64,000 nucleotides of DNA from Volvox africanus (taxonomy: Eukaryota; Chlorophyta; Chlorophyceae; Chlamydomonadales; Volvocaceae). Of this stretch, positions 32,949-44,311 are shown in pieces. The DNA lies in contig BSDZ01000089.1 of assembly GCA_030268105.1 (NCBI GenBank), forward strand, positions 682,001 through 746,000, written 5' to 3'. A program made the translations under genes and the position numbers. The notes beneath the pieces were generated by a model. It did not search any database and had not been told where the DNA came from. It saw only the letters and a list, made by a program, of their open reading frames with translations. Within the stretch, counting starts at the first letter, position 1, and each line of letters opens with the position of its first letter.

Positions 32949-35900
32949 ATGGCTGACGAGTTAGAGGTGCGGTTGTTGGCTCAGGAGGATTTGTGTTGGG
33001 AACCCGACGAAGCTTGCTCAGCACCTGAAGAAGATAGTGATGAATCGGATGCACCAGCTGCGCGTCCCCCGCGAACCAGCCGCGGGAGTTATGACCTCGG
33101 TTTACCGCGAAAGAGGAGGCGACGGCCCATTTGGACCAGGCAGGAGGAAGCAATTTTTGCGCGGCAGCATTGTCTACATGGCAATTCCTGGTCGGCGATT
33201 GCGGAGCATTTACCGGGGCGGAGCGCTCCAGAGGTCAAGGTCAGGATTTTGTTGCTTGTTGCTTAACCCATAGCTGTAGGTATTGAAGTACCTGTATAAA
33301 AGAGATGCCCCTTTCGGATGGTTTTAAGATGTCTTCGTCGTCTGCTCGTTCGCGGGACAGATTGCTTATGGAGAATAACGGGCTGCATACATAATTTATC
33401 TTCTCAGTCTTGCTTACGTGAAACATATTGAATGATCACATTGCTCCTGGTGATCGCACGTCGACGAGGGGTGCTGCAAACCGGAAAAACCTCACGGCGG
33501 TTTTGTTTATCCCTAGTGAACCTTTCGCTGTGGGCGCAGAACATCTGGCACAGCACTTTGCGATCGAAAAAATTCGTAGCACGGTCTCTGTTGCGCGCAT
33601 ATGCACTTGAGGTGCAAGAGCGCGGCGACAGCACCGAGGCCCGAATGGAGGCATATCGCGCTGCCGTCAGACGGACAGGAGGTCACGACAACGCGGACCC
33701 CGATAGTATTGATCCAGAAAATGCCCTTTACAATAACACGCGGCGATCTGCGGGTTCAGATGGAAACGACGGAGTACCCGTTGGCTCACGCAGAAACCCA
33801 CTGTGGAGACGTGCTTTCAAGGAGGAAGCCTATACAAAGCGACGTCGTCCCGCAGGTATATATTCGCCTCTTCTGCTCTCCTACTTACACCGTGCCGGCC
33901 ATGGCGCTGTCCCTAATCCCCTGATGTAAGCTATGCATCTCCCAACACGCCGTACCAGACCCCAGGCCGTGAGACGCTTTTCCCTCCCGGCCGAACCTCT
34001 CCCCTCGCTGCACACCCTCAATCGCCTACCTTCCCACCCCTGACAACCTTTCCCTCGATTTGTCTGCCTCTCTGCCTGCCTGTCTGTCTGTCTGTCTTTT
34101 TGTTTAACCATCTTGCGCTGCGCCCGCAGGGTCCTCAGAAGACGAGGACGCGACGAGTCTGACCTCAGATCCCTCACCGCCGCAGCACGTGGCCCTTCGC
34201 AGAGACCATCTGATATCCCAGCCTGTCCGCTCCCAGGCGTCAGACCCACGGGTCGCTGCGGTCTTCCAAATTGGCTCCTATCCTGGGACGTTGCAGCAAA
34301 CATTCACGCGCCGTGATCCTCGCGTGCGTTTGCCGGACTTCATGTCAGGCGGCGACGCCGCGGCAAACATTCACGCGCAGCATTCCGGCTTCCACCAGCC
34401 TCCCGACAGCCTTGGTCGGGATTGGTACGACGGCGAGCTTGACCATGTCGCCGCAGCCACGCTCGCCGGCGGCGGCATGGCAGCACGCGCAGCCGTTCAT
34501 CCTCTGGAGGCACGTGCCGCTCTGCTACAACAGTTGACTCGACAGCAGCAGCTGCAGCGGCTTTGGCCGGATTTGGCGGCGCCGTCCAATTCTCCAGGCT
34601 TGAAAGGAGGGCGCCAGGGAGATGTTGGCGGCGGCCGGCAGGAGCCAACCGGCGGAGGGGCGCATTGGCTTCCGGGCGATGGCGGCGGCCAGGGTGACGA
34701 AGAGGGTCCTTGGCATCACATGGACCCGGGTCACGGAACAGCGGATGCTGGTCTCGGAGCGACGGGGAACGGAGCTTTGAGAGTGGCAGGGGAGGAGCTG
34801 GCACGCCTCCAGATGATGGTGATGATGCAGTCGGCGCTTGAACGGGGCCCACCGGGGCTGAAGGACGCAGCGGCGTTGGCGGTAGCAGCCGGCCCGTCGG
34901 CGTGGCTGCCACAGCTGCCAGCGATGGCGACCCACGGGTCGGCTGCTGGTCTCACGCAGATTTTAGGACAGCTGCCGTGGTTGGCGCAGGCACAGGCGAC
35001 TATGGAGGCGGAGGAGGTGCACCGGTTGGCGTTTCTGCGCCATCAAATTGCGCTACAGCTGCAGCAAGCACGGCATTTGGAGGGCGCCGCCGCTTTAGGT
35101 GGCGAGCTTTTGAATGAAGAGGATGGAGGCAGTCCTACTGGCGCATGGAGGATAAGGGAGGTGGGTACCGGGGGCCCAACCATCCACTCGCACCGTAACG
35201 CTGAAGGCAACGGCTCGGCGAATCACGTGTGGAACGGGGGCTTCTCATTCTTTATTCTGTTAGCTACTGTGTCTTCAAAACCACCATTATGATTTGACAT
35301 GTTCAAGCCTGCCACAGCGCGACCAGCGTTGCGTTTCTGTGTTTCTGTGCGCAAGAGGCGCGCCACGTTGGTTGGTTTGTTTGTGAGGTACAACGTATAT
35401 TTCGTTCAGCTGTCGATGTACGGCGTTATTCCGCCTGGCGATGGTGCTGGATGGGAAGGCGCACTTTGGGTCGTGCCAGTGGCTTTCCATGCCGCCCGGA
35501 GCTGCCATGTGCACTGAGCTGCAGGGGTAATGTGTGGGCATTCTTCGGGGCATGTCACAAGATTGGCAGTCTGGCGAGTGAGACATCAGTCTGCTGATCC
35601 ATCCACATGTACGACATCCTTTACATACAAGCATGTCATTTTAATCCCTAGATTAAGTCTCCTTGTTAATCCACGTCCGCACGTCCCCCTACAGGCGGGA
35701 GGCCGAGTTGCCCCGCACCTAGCATGTTCCGTTGCGGCAGCTGCAGCGGCGGATGCCTTTGGAGACCAAGCGCCGTTGCCACACCTGCCGCCGCTAGGGC
35801 CTGTGGGCCCCCTGGCAGCAGCGGCAATGGCCGCCGCCGCGCCGGGGCTCAACGCATACGCGCTGGTCCCGCTACAGCAACACCTTGCAGCGTCCCTGGA

Positions 35901-37363
35901 GCAGTTGAGCGCTCTGCCGGGAGCCGGGAGCCTCCCTGAGCGCCTTTTGGGTGCCCACACAACCGGGGCGGCCTCGCGTGCCGCCATCGCAGAGGCGGCG
36001 CGGGCAGCAGGGGCGTTTGTGCCGCCGGGGCTGTTCCCGGCCACCGTTGCCGGGTCTTGGGAGGCGGCGCCGAGTAGGTTGGAGGCGCAGGACACGGGGA
36101 ATGCGACCGGTGGGTGTTCCGAACTTCAGATTCACCCGCTGGGACCGAAACGAACGTGTTGTGGTGTGGTGTGTTTTTGCGTGTGTTCAAAAACTTTTCG
36201 CCGTGCAGTCAGCTTTTACGGGGCGTTTATGCCGGGGGACCTTACTTGGCCCCGTGGCTCACAATGTCGCTGTTTCCACCACCCGCGTTTCACTTCTGTC
36301 GTCCGCAGGTCCTTCGAGTGCCGACACGTTGACCGGGATGGGAAACCTGCAAACGCCGGAAGAGACTGGCCACGCCGACGGAGAGCCCCGTGGATCGCAT
36401 GCAGCAGTGTCATCCGCCGCTGGAGGTGGCGGCGGCGAGCCCCGCGTCCGCGTCGGTTCCAAGCGCCGCGGGGAACATCGCGACCCTTCCTGGTCGGCTA
36501 GCGGCGCTAAGGGATGTGCAGCAGGGACCCGACCACCCGGCGCATTGGGGATATTGCCCCTGGCGTTCCTTGACGGCAGCAGGATTGACGGAGCTGGCGG
36601 CATGTACGACCGGTACGGGCCCTTTGAAGATGCTCCTTTGCCCCCCGACCGGGCTGCGAGCTTTGGCGAGGCGGAGGGTTTCAGAGCAATATCGTCAGCT
36701 GCGGCAGCGATCCTGTACGGTGCCCGGTCTGGGACCCTGGAGGGCTTTCGAGGACTGAGTGGCCGCTGGGATATGCGGCGAGTAGCGACGGAAGCTGGAT
36801 TTGTAAAGCCGGGTAGCGGAGGCGGGCGGCATTTTGAGGAAGGCGATAAGAAACGAGACGGCGCAAGTAATCGTAAATCAGAGCGCCGTCGTTCGCATAA
36901 GGCCTCCCCGGAGGAGGAGAAGGAGGAAGATGCGGATTTTGAGAACGAGAAAAGCAGTGAGGTGAGGAGGGAGGAGGAGGAGGAAGGAGAGGGAGACGAG
37001 GTAGAGGAGGAGGAGGACGCGGAGCAGCAGCAGCGCCGGCGGGTGCGAGGGCGGCGACAGCAGCAGCAGCAGCAGCCACGGCGACGGCAGCGGCAGCGAC
37101 AGCGGCGGAGGGAAAGGCGGGAAGAAGCAGCGGTTGATGTAGTCGGACGGGAGGTGGAGGGCGTGGTGAAGGAGGAGGTGGTGGACGAGGAGGAAGAGGA
37201 GGGCGCGGGCGAGGATGCCTCGGTGTGTGACGTGGCGAGGGCGTTGCTGTCAATACGCCGCCAAAAGCCTCGGGTCACACAGCGGGCGGAGGAGGAAGAG
37301 GAGAACCCCATGCAGCAGGCGGCCAAAGCGATTGGACGCCGGCCGCGGGCGTCGTACTCTTAG
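32949..37363 (+). CDS. Single-repeat MYB/SANT DNA-binding protein with long low-complexity C-terminus
   Basis: Exons 32949-33239, 33540-33855, 34130-35160, 35695-36109 and 36309-37363 join in phase to 1035 aa. Residues about 62-107 form one MYB repeat split by the first intron: WTRQEEAIFARQHCL, NSWSAIAEHLPGRSAPEVK, then NIWHSTLRSKK. The spacing and the LPGR...VKN.W.STL pattern match the third repeat (R3) of plant R2R3-MYB proteins; no second repeat is visible. A basic KRRRR motif precedes it and could be a nuclear localisation signal. The rest is Ala/Gly/Gln/Leu-rich, ending in a long Glu-rich acidic block, an Arg/Gln block and a second Glu-rich block, typical of algal transcription regulators. 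Likely a sequence-specific transcription factor in the nucleus; targets unknown. The first donor is GTCAGG, weaker than usual. Confidence 0.82.
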
Positions 37364-37591
37364 TCTCTCCGAGTACTGGGAAGGAAACGGCGTGCCCACG
37401 AACGATCTGCCCTGGTATCGCAGCACCCGTACGACAGCAGGGGACGGTCGGGGCTCCAGCATCGGGACCAGGTTCGGTGATGTAGTCGACTGGTCCAGTG
37501 TCTCGGTATTGTTCCTTGTGCTCTGTCCTCTTGATGATTTGGCTCGCTCAGCGGCTATCGGTTGTTTCGGCGCTCGGGGCCGGCTGGGCCT

Positions 37592-37596
37592 TGTAA
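37592..37596 (+). terminator. Candidate TGTAA poly(A) signal for the MYB gene
   Basis: First plus-strand TGTAA after the MYB stop codon, about 230 bases downstream, a normal spacing for a volvocine 3' UTR. Confidence 0.4.
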
Positions 37597-38015
37597 GGCT
37601 GGGATGTGAGCCTTGGCAATGGGTGCTGTGGGGTTATGGAGGTGGGGATATGATTCATTAGCGGCGGGGTCTGCGTGGTTTTATGGTTGGTTATCTGTGG
37701 CGTTTAGCACACGGGTTGGTGCACGCACTGACCCACGGGTCGATCTTCGCCGGGGCATTTGGAGGAGGTCGTCTAGGAGAGGAGGTGAGGGGGGCCGCCG
37801 TGCCAGTTGTGGCAGCAGTCACCGACCTCTTGCGCCACTGCCTTGGTGCTTTTGTTATCCGCACCTGTCGCTGGAACTGGTGGGAAATGCGACAGTATTA
37901 GACACAGCTGCTGGTGTTCCGAAGGTACTTAGACAGTGAACATACACATTTGTCGTTCTTGCTGGAAGGCTCGGCCCCTGCGTTGTGACACACTGTCTGT
38001 CCGTGAGCGTAAATT

Positions 38016-38180
38016 TTACTTCTTGCCCTTCTGGACCTTGTCGATGTGCGGCAGCCACTGCCAACGCTGCTGCCTGAGGAGCGGCAGGTGCGATTTCTTA
38101 GGTTGGTGGGTTACGACAGGACACATGCGCCGTAATTCCTTGCCGTACACCCCGTCACAGTCGGAGTCCTTCGAGTCCCA
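38016..38180 (-). other. Candidate C-terminal exon, unrecognised basic protein
   Basis: A 54-codon open stretch after an in-frame stop, ending in TAA at 38018-38016. It reads SKDSDCDGVYGKELRRMCPV and ends HIDKVQKGKK, a basic tail of the sort seen in small ribosomal or nucleic-acid-binding proteins. No initiator or upstream exon was found, so it may be the last exon of a small gene or a chance frame. Confidence 0.25.
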
Positions 38181-40966
38181 TCACTTTTCGCTTCGCTGTA
38201 TAACATATTGGCGTAACGCATCTTGGTGTGATGCCCTCTGTGCCACAGTGTCCGGTCGGTGTACACGTTTGAAGGTCTTTAGCTGCACCTTAACGGGGGA
38301 AAGAGATCCTGAACGTCGAACTGCGTCTCTGTGTGTGTGTGTGTGTATGCGTACGGGTACTCGTACTGGACGGTAACGAACACGGGCACAGGGTGTAGGT
38401 TTTGACGGTAATGGAAAAAGAACCCAAACGCTGAGGTACAACTCGACGTCTGTGCGCGCGTGTGTGTGTGGTCTGCTAGTACGGCATGGACCGGTGTATC
38501 CTTCATCCTTTGCGTGTGACTGGAAGGGTCCCTTGCGATATAATATGCCTTGGTGCGTGTATGTGTGTTTGTGTGTTTTCCCCGGATGCAACTCCTGGTT
38601 GCCACCGGAACGATGGGGGGTGCACCAGGGCAACCTTATAAACGCGGGCTGTCGGTGACTTCGCGGGCTGTTGGCATCTCAACGCTATCCGCGGTGTTGG
38701 GAGAGATGAGTAGATAGGGGGCAACTGGGCGGGTGGCTACAGGCATTGGTCTGACCTGCAAGAGCCGTTTGGATGGCAAGGACTTGTTAGTTACGGAAGA
38801 GTCGACAAGTAAAACCGCAGGATGAAGTCACTGGATGTAGCGCTGGGCGGGCAGTATCCGCTTCACGTGGGATCAGTCACCACGGGGTCAACACAGACAT
38901 TCTCGGCAGCTGTGACTTGGCTTGCCTAAAAGGGCAATTACGATGTACGAGGTTGTACGAGCATGTACATGGCAACATGAGGCCAGGAAACTGCATTATG
39001 CATCGGGGCTTTTGAGCATTTTTTGCAATTGTGGAATCGCGGAGGTTATTTCAGCAATAATCCATTCAGTTGGCGGTTCGTAGTTACGCATCGCAGTCAC
39101 GCGTTGAGGCCGTACTAAGTGGAAGGGAATTGCTTTGCCATTCGCTTTAGGTTTAAGACCCGGTTGCTACGTGGTGGTCGCGGAGTAACACCTGAGCCCA
39201 TCTAATCTGTGATGAGGAAGGAGATATAATTTCAGATAAGGAGCGGCGGAGGTGTTTGTTTGTGGGGTGCATACGAGGTGATTGGATATACGCGGTTGTG
39301 ATGGCGTGGGTTGTGGGAGGAGGATGCAAAGACTGTGACTCCCTGTTGCTAATACTCCCGTTCTCCGAAACCATGTTACATGTGCACATGCACCGCCAGC
39401 GCGCTGCCTTTATGTAGTTGCTGTTACGGCTACTTCTGCTAATGATGATGTTGATGTTACTGCTGCTGTTGTTGCTGCTATAGCTGCTTGGCTGAAGGCC
39501 CTCCAGGGCTGGGGCGCCATGACAAGGGACGTCGCTTCTGTCCGGCGTCGCCTATAATTGCCCTTTCAGGAATGATAGTCGTTAAAGCGCTGGCCTGAAG
39601 TTGGTGCTCCCACTGCCCCCTGTCCCCACCCCCTCAGCCCCACCATGCCTGTTCGACCAAAAATGAGTATTGTGCATTGCTGCTCTCCGATGCAGCCGTT
39701 CCCAAGGCTCCGTAGATTTGTTCGGACGTGCGCCTCTTCGGATTGTTACCGGAGGGGAGTTCATTTCACGCGTCTCGCTTCCTACCCCGATGAGAGTCGT
39801 GTGCGTCATTTGGATATTTTGGTTATGCAAAGCGCACAGCGCAACACAGCATACGTTTGAACACAGCACGAAAGAAAATGGCATCGTGACGTAGTTTGCA
39901 TTTTATTCTGCGCCAACTGACGTGGCAGGTGGCTTGCAGCGTTGAAGACAGTGGGCTATGTAAGACCGGATTACATATGATAAGACCGGATGAGCCGCAT
40001 GGCTGTGTGCGTTAGCAATGGCATGCGTTCGTGTGTGCAGAGACTCAAAACCGACACGCCAATCTCAGGGTGGTTGCTGCGGAAAGCGATAATAGGTAAG
40101 TGCGCGCTAACACTATGGCTCCTCGGCGTTTCAAATAGCGGGCTACCTAATGGCTTTGGGATTGACATGCGGTGATTATGATTGAGGTGATTGCGCTATC
40201 AATGTGCTGGTTTGTATATGTTGTAGTCATGTGTGTTCGCGGCAAAGGACGCGACGGGTATTTTCAAACGCAGCCTAGTGCGTGTGTCCCGCCATGCGTG
40301 TGAACCTGCACGGCTTTGTGTTCTGTATGAATGCTAGTATTGTGACGGTGGGGCGAGCACCCGGTCATCAGAGAGACGTAGACGAGTAGCACTTGCTCTC
40401 TTGTTCGGGCCGCTGTGGTACACATACTTGAAAATATGCCGGGAAGAGTACACATAGACTCCTATGGCTGACTGGTTAGCAACTGCCCTGCTGGACCCTG
40501 AGCCAGGCGACCGACGTTCTGCCCATGTTGCCTCTCCGGTCACGACTTCGGAGTCGTGGGGAAGGTTGGCGGTGCAAAGGGGAGGTTGGACAACAGCTGA
40601 ACCCCGAGCAACAGAACCCACAGCAAAAGGAAGGAGCCAGAGAAAAAACGGGGGTTCAGGTGGCCACAAATCGCAGAAATGGTATTATTATAAGTTATGC
40701 ATATGAATAGGGTATCTCCGCTCCTTCCTTTCACGTGTCCGTAGCTTTCCCGTCGGAAGGCCGGGACGACAGCCCCGGCGCCAGCGGCACGGCGGGAGGT
40801 TTACAAGGTAGCTTACTTGCGTGGCCCGACCATGGCTCCCTTGTTCCTGTTGACTGCCCGATCTAGCGTGGATTTCTGGCTGTGTGCACCGGGTGCTATG
40901 ATGGGTGACTGCCGCCAGTGTGATTATGGCAGCTGTCATAAATTGCTGCCACGTGTTTGAGTGGGT

Positions 40967-41194
40967 TTAGACCCAAATCTCCGTGAGAGCTCCGTGGACC
41001 CTCTTTTGGTTGCAGACAAAGAAGTATACCACCATGAGGAGGAGAGCGCCGCTGCCATAGATAGGTGTGGTGTAGTGGAGGCGCTTCTGTGTGCTGTCCT
41101 GGTGGGATGGTGACGAGTCTGAGGTGTGGGGACGATGTAAACCAGTGCTCTTAACGACAAGTGTGAAGGAGTGTGGGCGACAATGAAACGCCAT
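40967..41194 (-). CDS. Candidate small single-pass membrane protein (75 aa)
   Basis: A complete ATG-to-TAA frame of 75 codons on the same strand as, and just downstream of, UROD. The N-terminal half is rich in Ser, His and basic residues, like an organelle-targeting peptide; residues about 45-60 (IYGSGALLLMVVYFFV) form one transmembrane helix, followed by basic NQKRVHG and a short tail. The pattern suggests a small organellar membrane protein. No family recognised; it could also be a single exon of a longer gene. Confidence 0.35.
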   Translation of the reverse strand: MAFHCRPHSFTLVVKSTGLHRPHTSDSSPSHQDSTQKRLHYTTPIYGSGALLLMVVYFFVCNQKRVHGALTEIWV

Positions 41195-41436
41195 CGATGG
41201 CGTTCATATAGGGTTCATCATACTGCCCACCATGTCTCGCCAGCCCTGGTCATATGGAATCAGCAAACATATATAATTGCACGATGGTGGAACTTGGGTA
41301 AAAATTCGGTATGAGACCTACTCATTGTTTTTCATCAACCCGACACATTGTCTTACAAGCTTGAGGCTCCCGAACCTTTTAAAAGTCAGAACTGCCTGCA
41401 ACGTGTCATTACTATCCCGAATTCATAATTTCATGC

Positions 41437-41441
41437 TTACA
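41437..41441 (-). terminator. Candidate TGTAA poly(A) signal for UROD
   Basis: TGTAA on the minus strand 40 bases after the UROD stop; a second copy lies at 41353-41357. The second spacing is the more usual one. Confidence 0.35.
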
Positions 41442-41480
41442 AATTCATTGCTTTCCCGATCCCTTCACACGCGAGATTCA

Positions 41481-44311
41481 TTAGTTCTGTGCAACGTCAG
41501 CGTACGTCAGGCTCTTTGAGAGGTCGAACATGTGCGCAACACCCTCCTCAGGCGTGCCGACCAGGACGCCGTGCCCCAGGTTAAGGATGTGACGGTGACC
41601 ACCGCCTTTGCGCAGACAATCCCGCACCGCGTCCTCGATGGCGTCCTGCACGTACGAGCATCATACCGCTTTTGCCAATCCGCCAGGCAACTGGGTAAAA
41701 GAGCGTAGTAGACTGGGAACACCTTTGACGCTTGAAATGCATGTTTGCTTTCCTTCGCTGCACAACCACCAGTTCAGTAACCAGCAGTCCAGTACAGGGC
41801 GCCAAGGGAAGGATGCCACCTTGGGAGTCCCTTAGGTGGAGACGGCCTCCCCCTCCAGTCACCCAGGACAGTTCCCTCACCTGAGGAATAAAAACGCACC
41901 TGCGACGCGAAGAGGATAGCGGGGTCCACGTTGCCCTGCACTGACACGTTGCTGTCTATACGTCTCCGCGCGTCCGCCATGTCTGTCGTCCAGTCTACGC
42001 CCACCACGTCCGCACCCGTCGCCGACAAGCGCTCCAAGAGGCCACCAGACCCGTTCGCATAGAGAGTCAGCGGCACCATGGGGTACTCCGCCTTCACTGA
42101 TGCGATGATCCGCTTCAGGTATGGCCCGCTCCACCTGTCAGACGGGCAAAGAGGGCTGTGCACGTCAGCGAGACCTCAAGCAGCAGGGCGCTGCAGCGAC
42201 CGTCTGCAATACCCCTGGAGGTCTAAAGGGAGCCCACTGCCCGGTGCGCTACCATGACAGCCCGGCAGCAAAAGGCTAATAAACAATCAAAGTGAAAACT
42301 TATGTCTTGTTGGGCGAAGGAAACCGGTTTTAAATGTTCCATTATTTGGAGCTTTACATGGCGTGCAAAGTTCCTCCGTGCAAAGCTTTTGCCCGTCTGT
42401 CTTACATCCATACAGCTTGATCAGTCTCCACTGACCCAGCTGCAGTCCCACCTGTCCCACTCGCGAGGTGGCAGCTGGCCGCCCCACGAGTCGAAGATCT
42501 GTACGCACTGCGCGCCCGCGCGGATCTGGTACTTGATGTACGCGGCCATTGCGTCTGCCAGCTTGGTGAGCAGCGCGTCCAGCACCTCCGGCGCCGAGAA
42601 ACACATGGTCTTAATTGTCTTATACAGCGTCGTCGACCCGCCCTCGATGAGGTACGTGGCCAACGTCCAGGGGGACCCCACGAAACCTAGCACCGCCGCT
42701 TGGTTATTCACCTCTGTCCGAAGCTGGCCTAGCGCCCTATGTTGGCAGGGAGACAACGAGCAGGCGAATGCGGACCTCATTGATGAATGGGTGGTACACT
42801 TCCATGGTACTAGCACCAGGTATTACTGCATTGGGAGGACGGTGCTCAGGAATTATTATATGATGCAACGGGGATGGATATAAGAATGTTCTTGTATTGA
42901 TTGTTAAAGCAGGAAGGGTTTGCAATCAAACCTGTCCTGTTATCTAATTCTTTTAAAAAATCATCCACGTGAGACCATTAAACGGAAAGCAGATAACTTC
43001 TTTAACCGGCCTTGTACCAGGGAGTATGAAAGTGTGCCACCTAAGAGAAATCGAACTAAGAGAGCATGCGCAGGGCCCGGAGATCTTTGGCTCGGAGGTC
43101 TTGTGAAGTTATGTAATACTGGCACATTCAGGGGATGCTGGTGCGGTTCACCATGGAAGAACCGCATGTGAGTGGTTACCTTATTCTGTGCATGAGGAAA
43201 CAAACCAGTAACTTGCTGCATGTAGGTCTGGCAGCGCGGAACACCAAAGACAAGTAAACTATCAAGCACTGACTGCGAGACCGATCATAGTCAAGGTGCC
43301 GCACTGGAATACTGGCCACGGGGTCCGAACGTGTAGCTACACTCAACTTCGCCATGTTCGCGGACCCCGTGCCGAATTAGTGACAAGCCAGCCGGTGGAT
43401 CAGTTTCAGCCAGGACTGTTGCACCAATCCCTGTTGTGAGGAGTCCCTGGGTGCGGTTCATAGAAATGTTCAGGCGGTCAGCCTACGTCCTTGCCTCTTG
43501 CCCTAACTGTTTCCGTGCCGTTAAAGCCTGTCCAACCCTGGAAATTCAAGCCCAAGATCCCAATCCCCGTTGCTATCCCCTCCCAATAATTGCCTCCCCA
43601 ACCTTCCCTCATTACACCAAGAAGCATTGGATTTCCTCCTGGCATACTACCGTTAACCATCAAAAGCTAAAGCCATCCACAAAAAGCTATGGCTCCCCCG
43701 TTCCCTCGCGCTTTTACTAACCTGCCCACAAAGTCCACCTTGCTGAAGTCCATATCGTGCAGCTGCTTCACCTGATCTAAGCTGCGGATTGGGCTGTCGA
43801 TAATTGGTCCCTTGTTATCATCAATATCAAAGTTTACACCAATCCCAGGCAGAGGCGTCAAAATGTCGCTGAACAGGATAACGCCATCGGGCTTAAACGA
43901 GTTCCAAGGCTGCAGGCTAATCTCAACAATCAGCTCAGTCGTCTCAGAGCGCTCGCGAAAGGATGGATGTTTCTTTGCCAGCTCCCGATACGACTTTTGA
44001 TAGCTGTGACAGTAGGGAACCCATGGCAGGTATACACCATGACCTGAAGAGATTTCTTTCCAAATAAACCTACAACAAAATTAATCTTACCGGCCAGCTT
44101 GACGCATCATCCAGCAAGGCGCACGCTCAACCTTTTCGCCACGAGCAGCGCGAACCATAAGCGGATCCTGAATACCACCAGCGGATGGCTGTGCTTTCAC
44201 GACCACTTCTGGCGCCCGCGACATCCCCACTGCAATCGGCTTGAATGCACGATGCCGAAGAACGGCGCTGCGGCCGAGTCCATCACTAATCAGCATCGTA
44301 GTACCTGACAT
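41481..44311 (-). CDS. UROD: Uroporphyrinogen decarboxylase, plastid type
   Basis: Converts uroporphyrinogen III to coproporphyrinogen III by four decarboxylations, the step shared by heme and chlorophyll synthesis in the plastid. Exons 44311-44091, 44003-43722, 42736-42452, 42134-41900 and 41645-41481 join in phase to 395 aa. Family hallmarks: [21 protein letters not shown] with the substrate-binding Arg pair, [12 protein letters not shown] with the catalytic Asp, [17 protein letters not shown], the [10 protein letters not shown] motif, GNVDPAILF and HILNLGHGV near the C-terminus. The N-terminal stretch before RAARG, basic and Ser/Ala-containing, fits a transit peptide. Start set at 44311 (MSGTT); Met at 44296 is an alternative. 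Head-to-head with EF-G. Intact. Confidence 0.95.

Larger units (their letters stand above)
37364..41480. other. Gap between the convergent MYB and UROD genes
   Basis: No complete multi-exon gene could be built. Two minus-strand frames (38016-38180 and 40967-41194) look protein-like and are listed separately. A third minus-strand piece at about 40911-40818 (SQKSTLDRAVNRNKG, with flanking splice-like AG and GTAAGC) could belong with them. CA/TG runs lie at 38325-38350 and 38455-38470. The rest shows nothing I can name. Confidence 0.45.

Noticed and set aside
33432..33539. Upstream part of the 165-codon frame as coding sequence of the MYB gene
   Set aside because: The MYB repeat continues seamlessly from GAGGTCAAG to AACATCTGG only if 33240-33539 is removed as an intron.
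36259..37326. 355-codon minus-strand frame opposite the last MYB exon
   Set aside because: Ser/Arg/Thr-rich shadow of Glu-rich coding sequence; the plus frame fits the spliced gene in phase.
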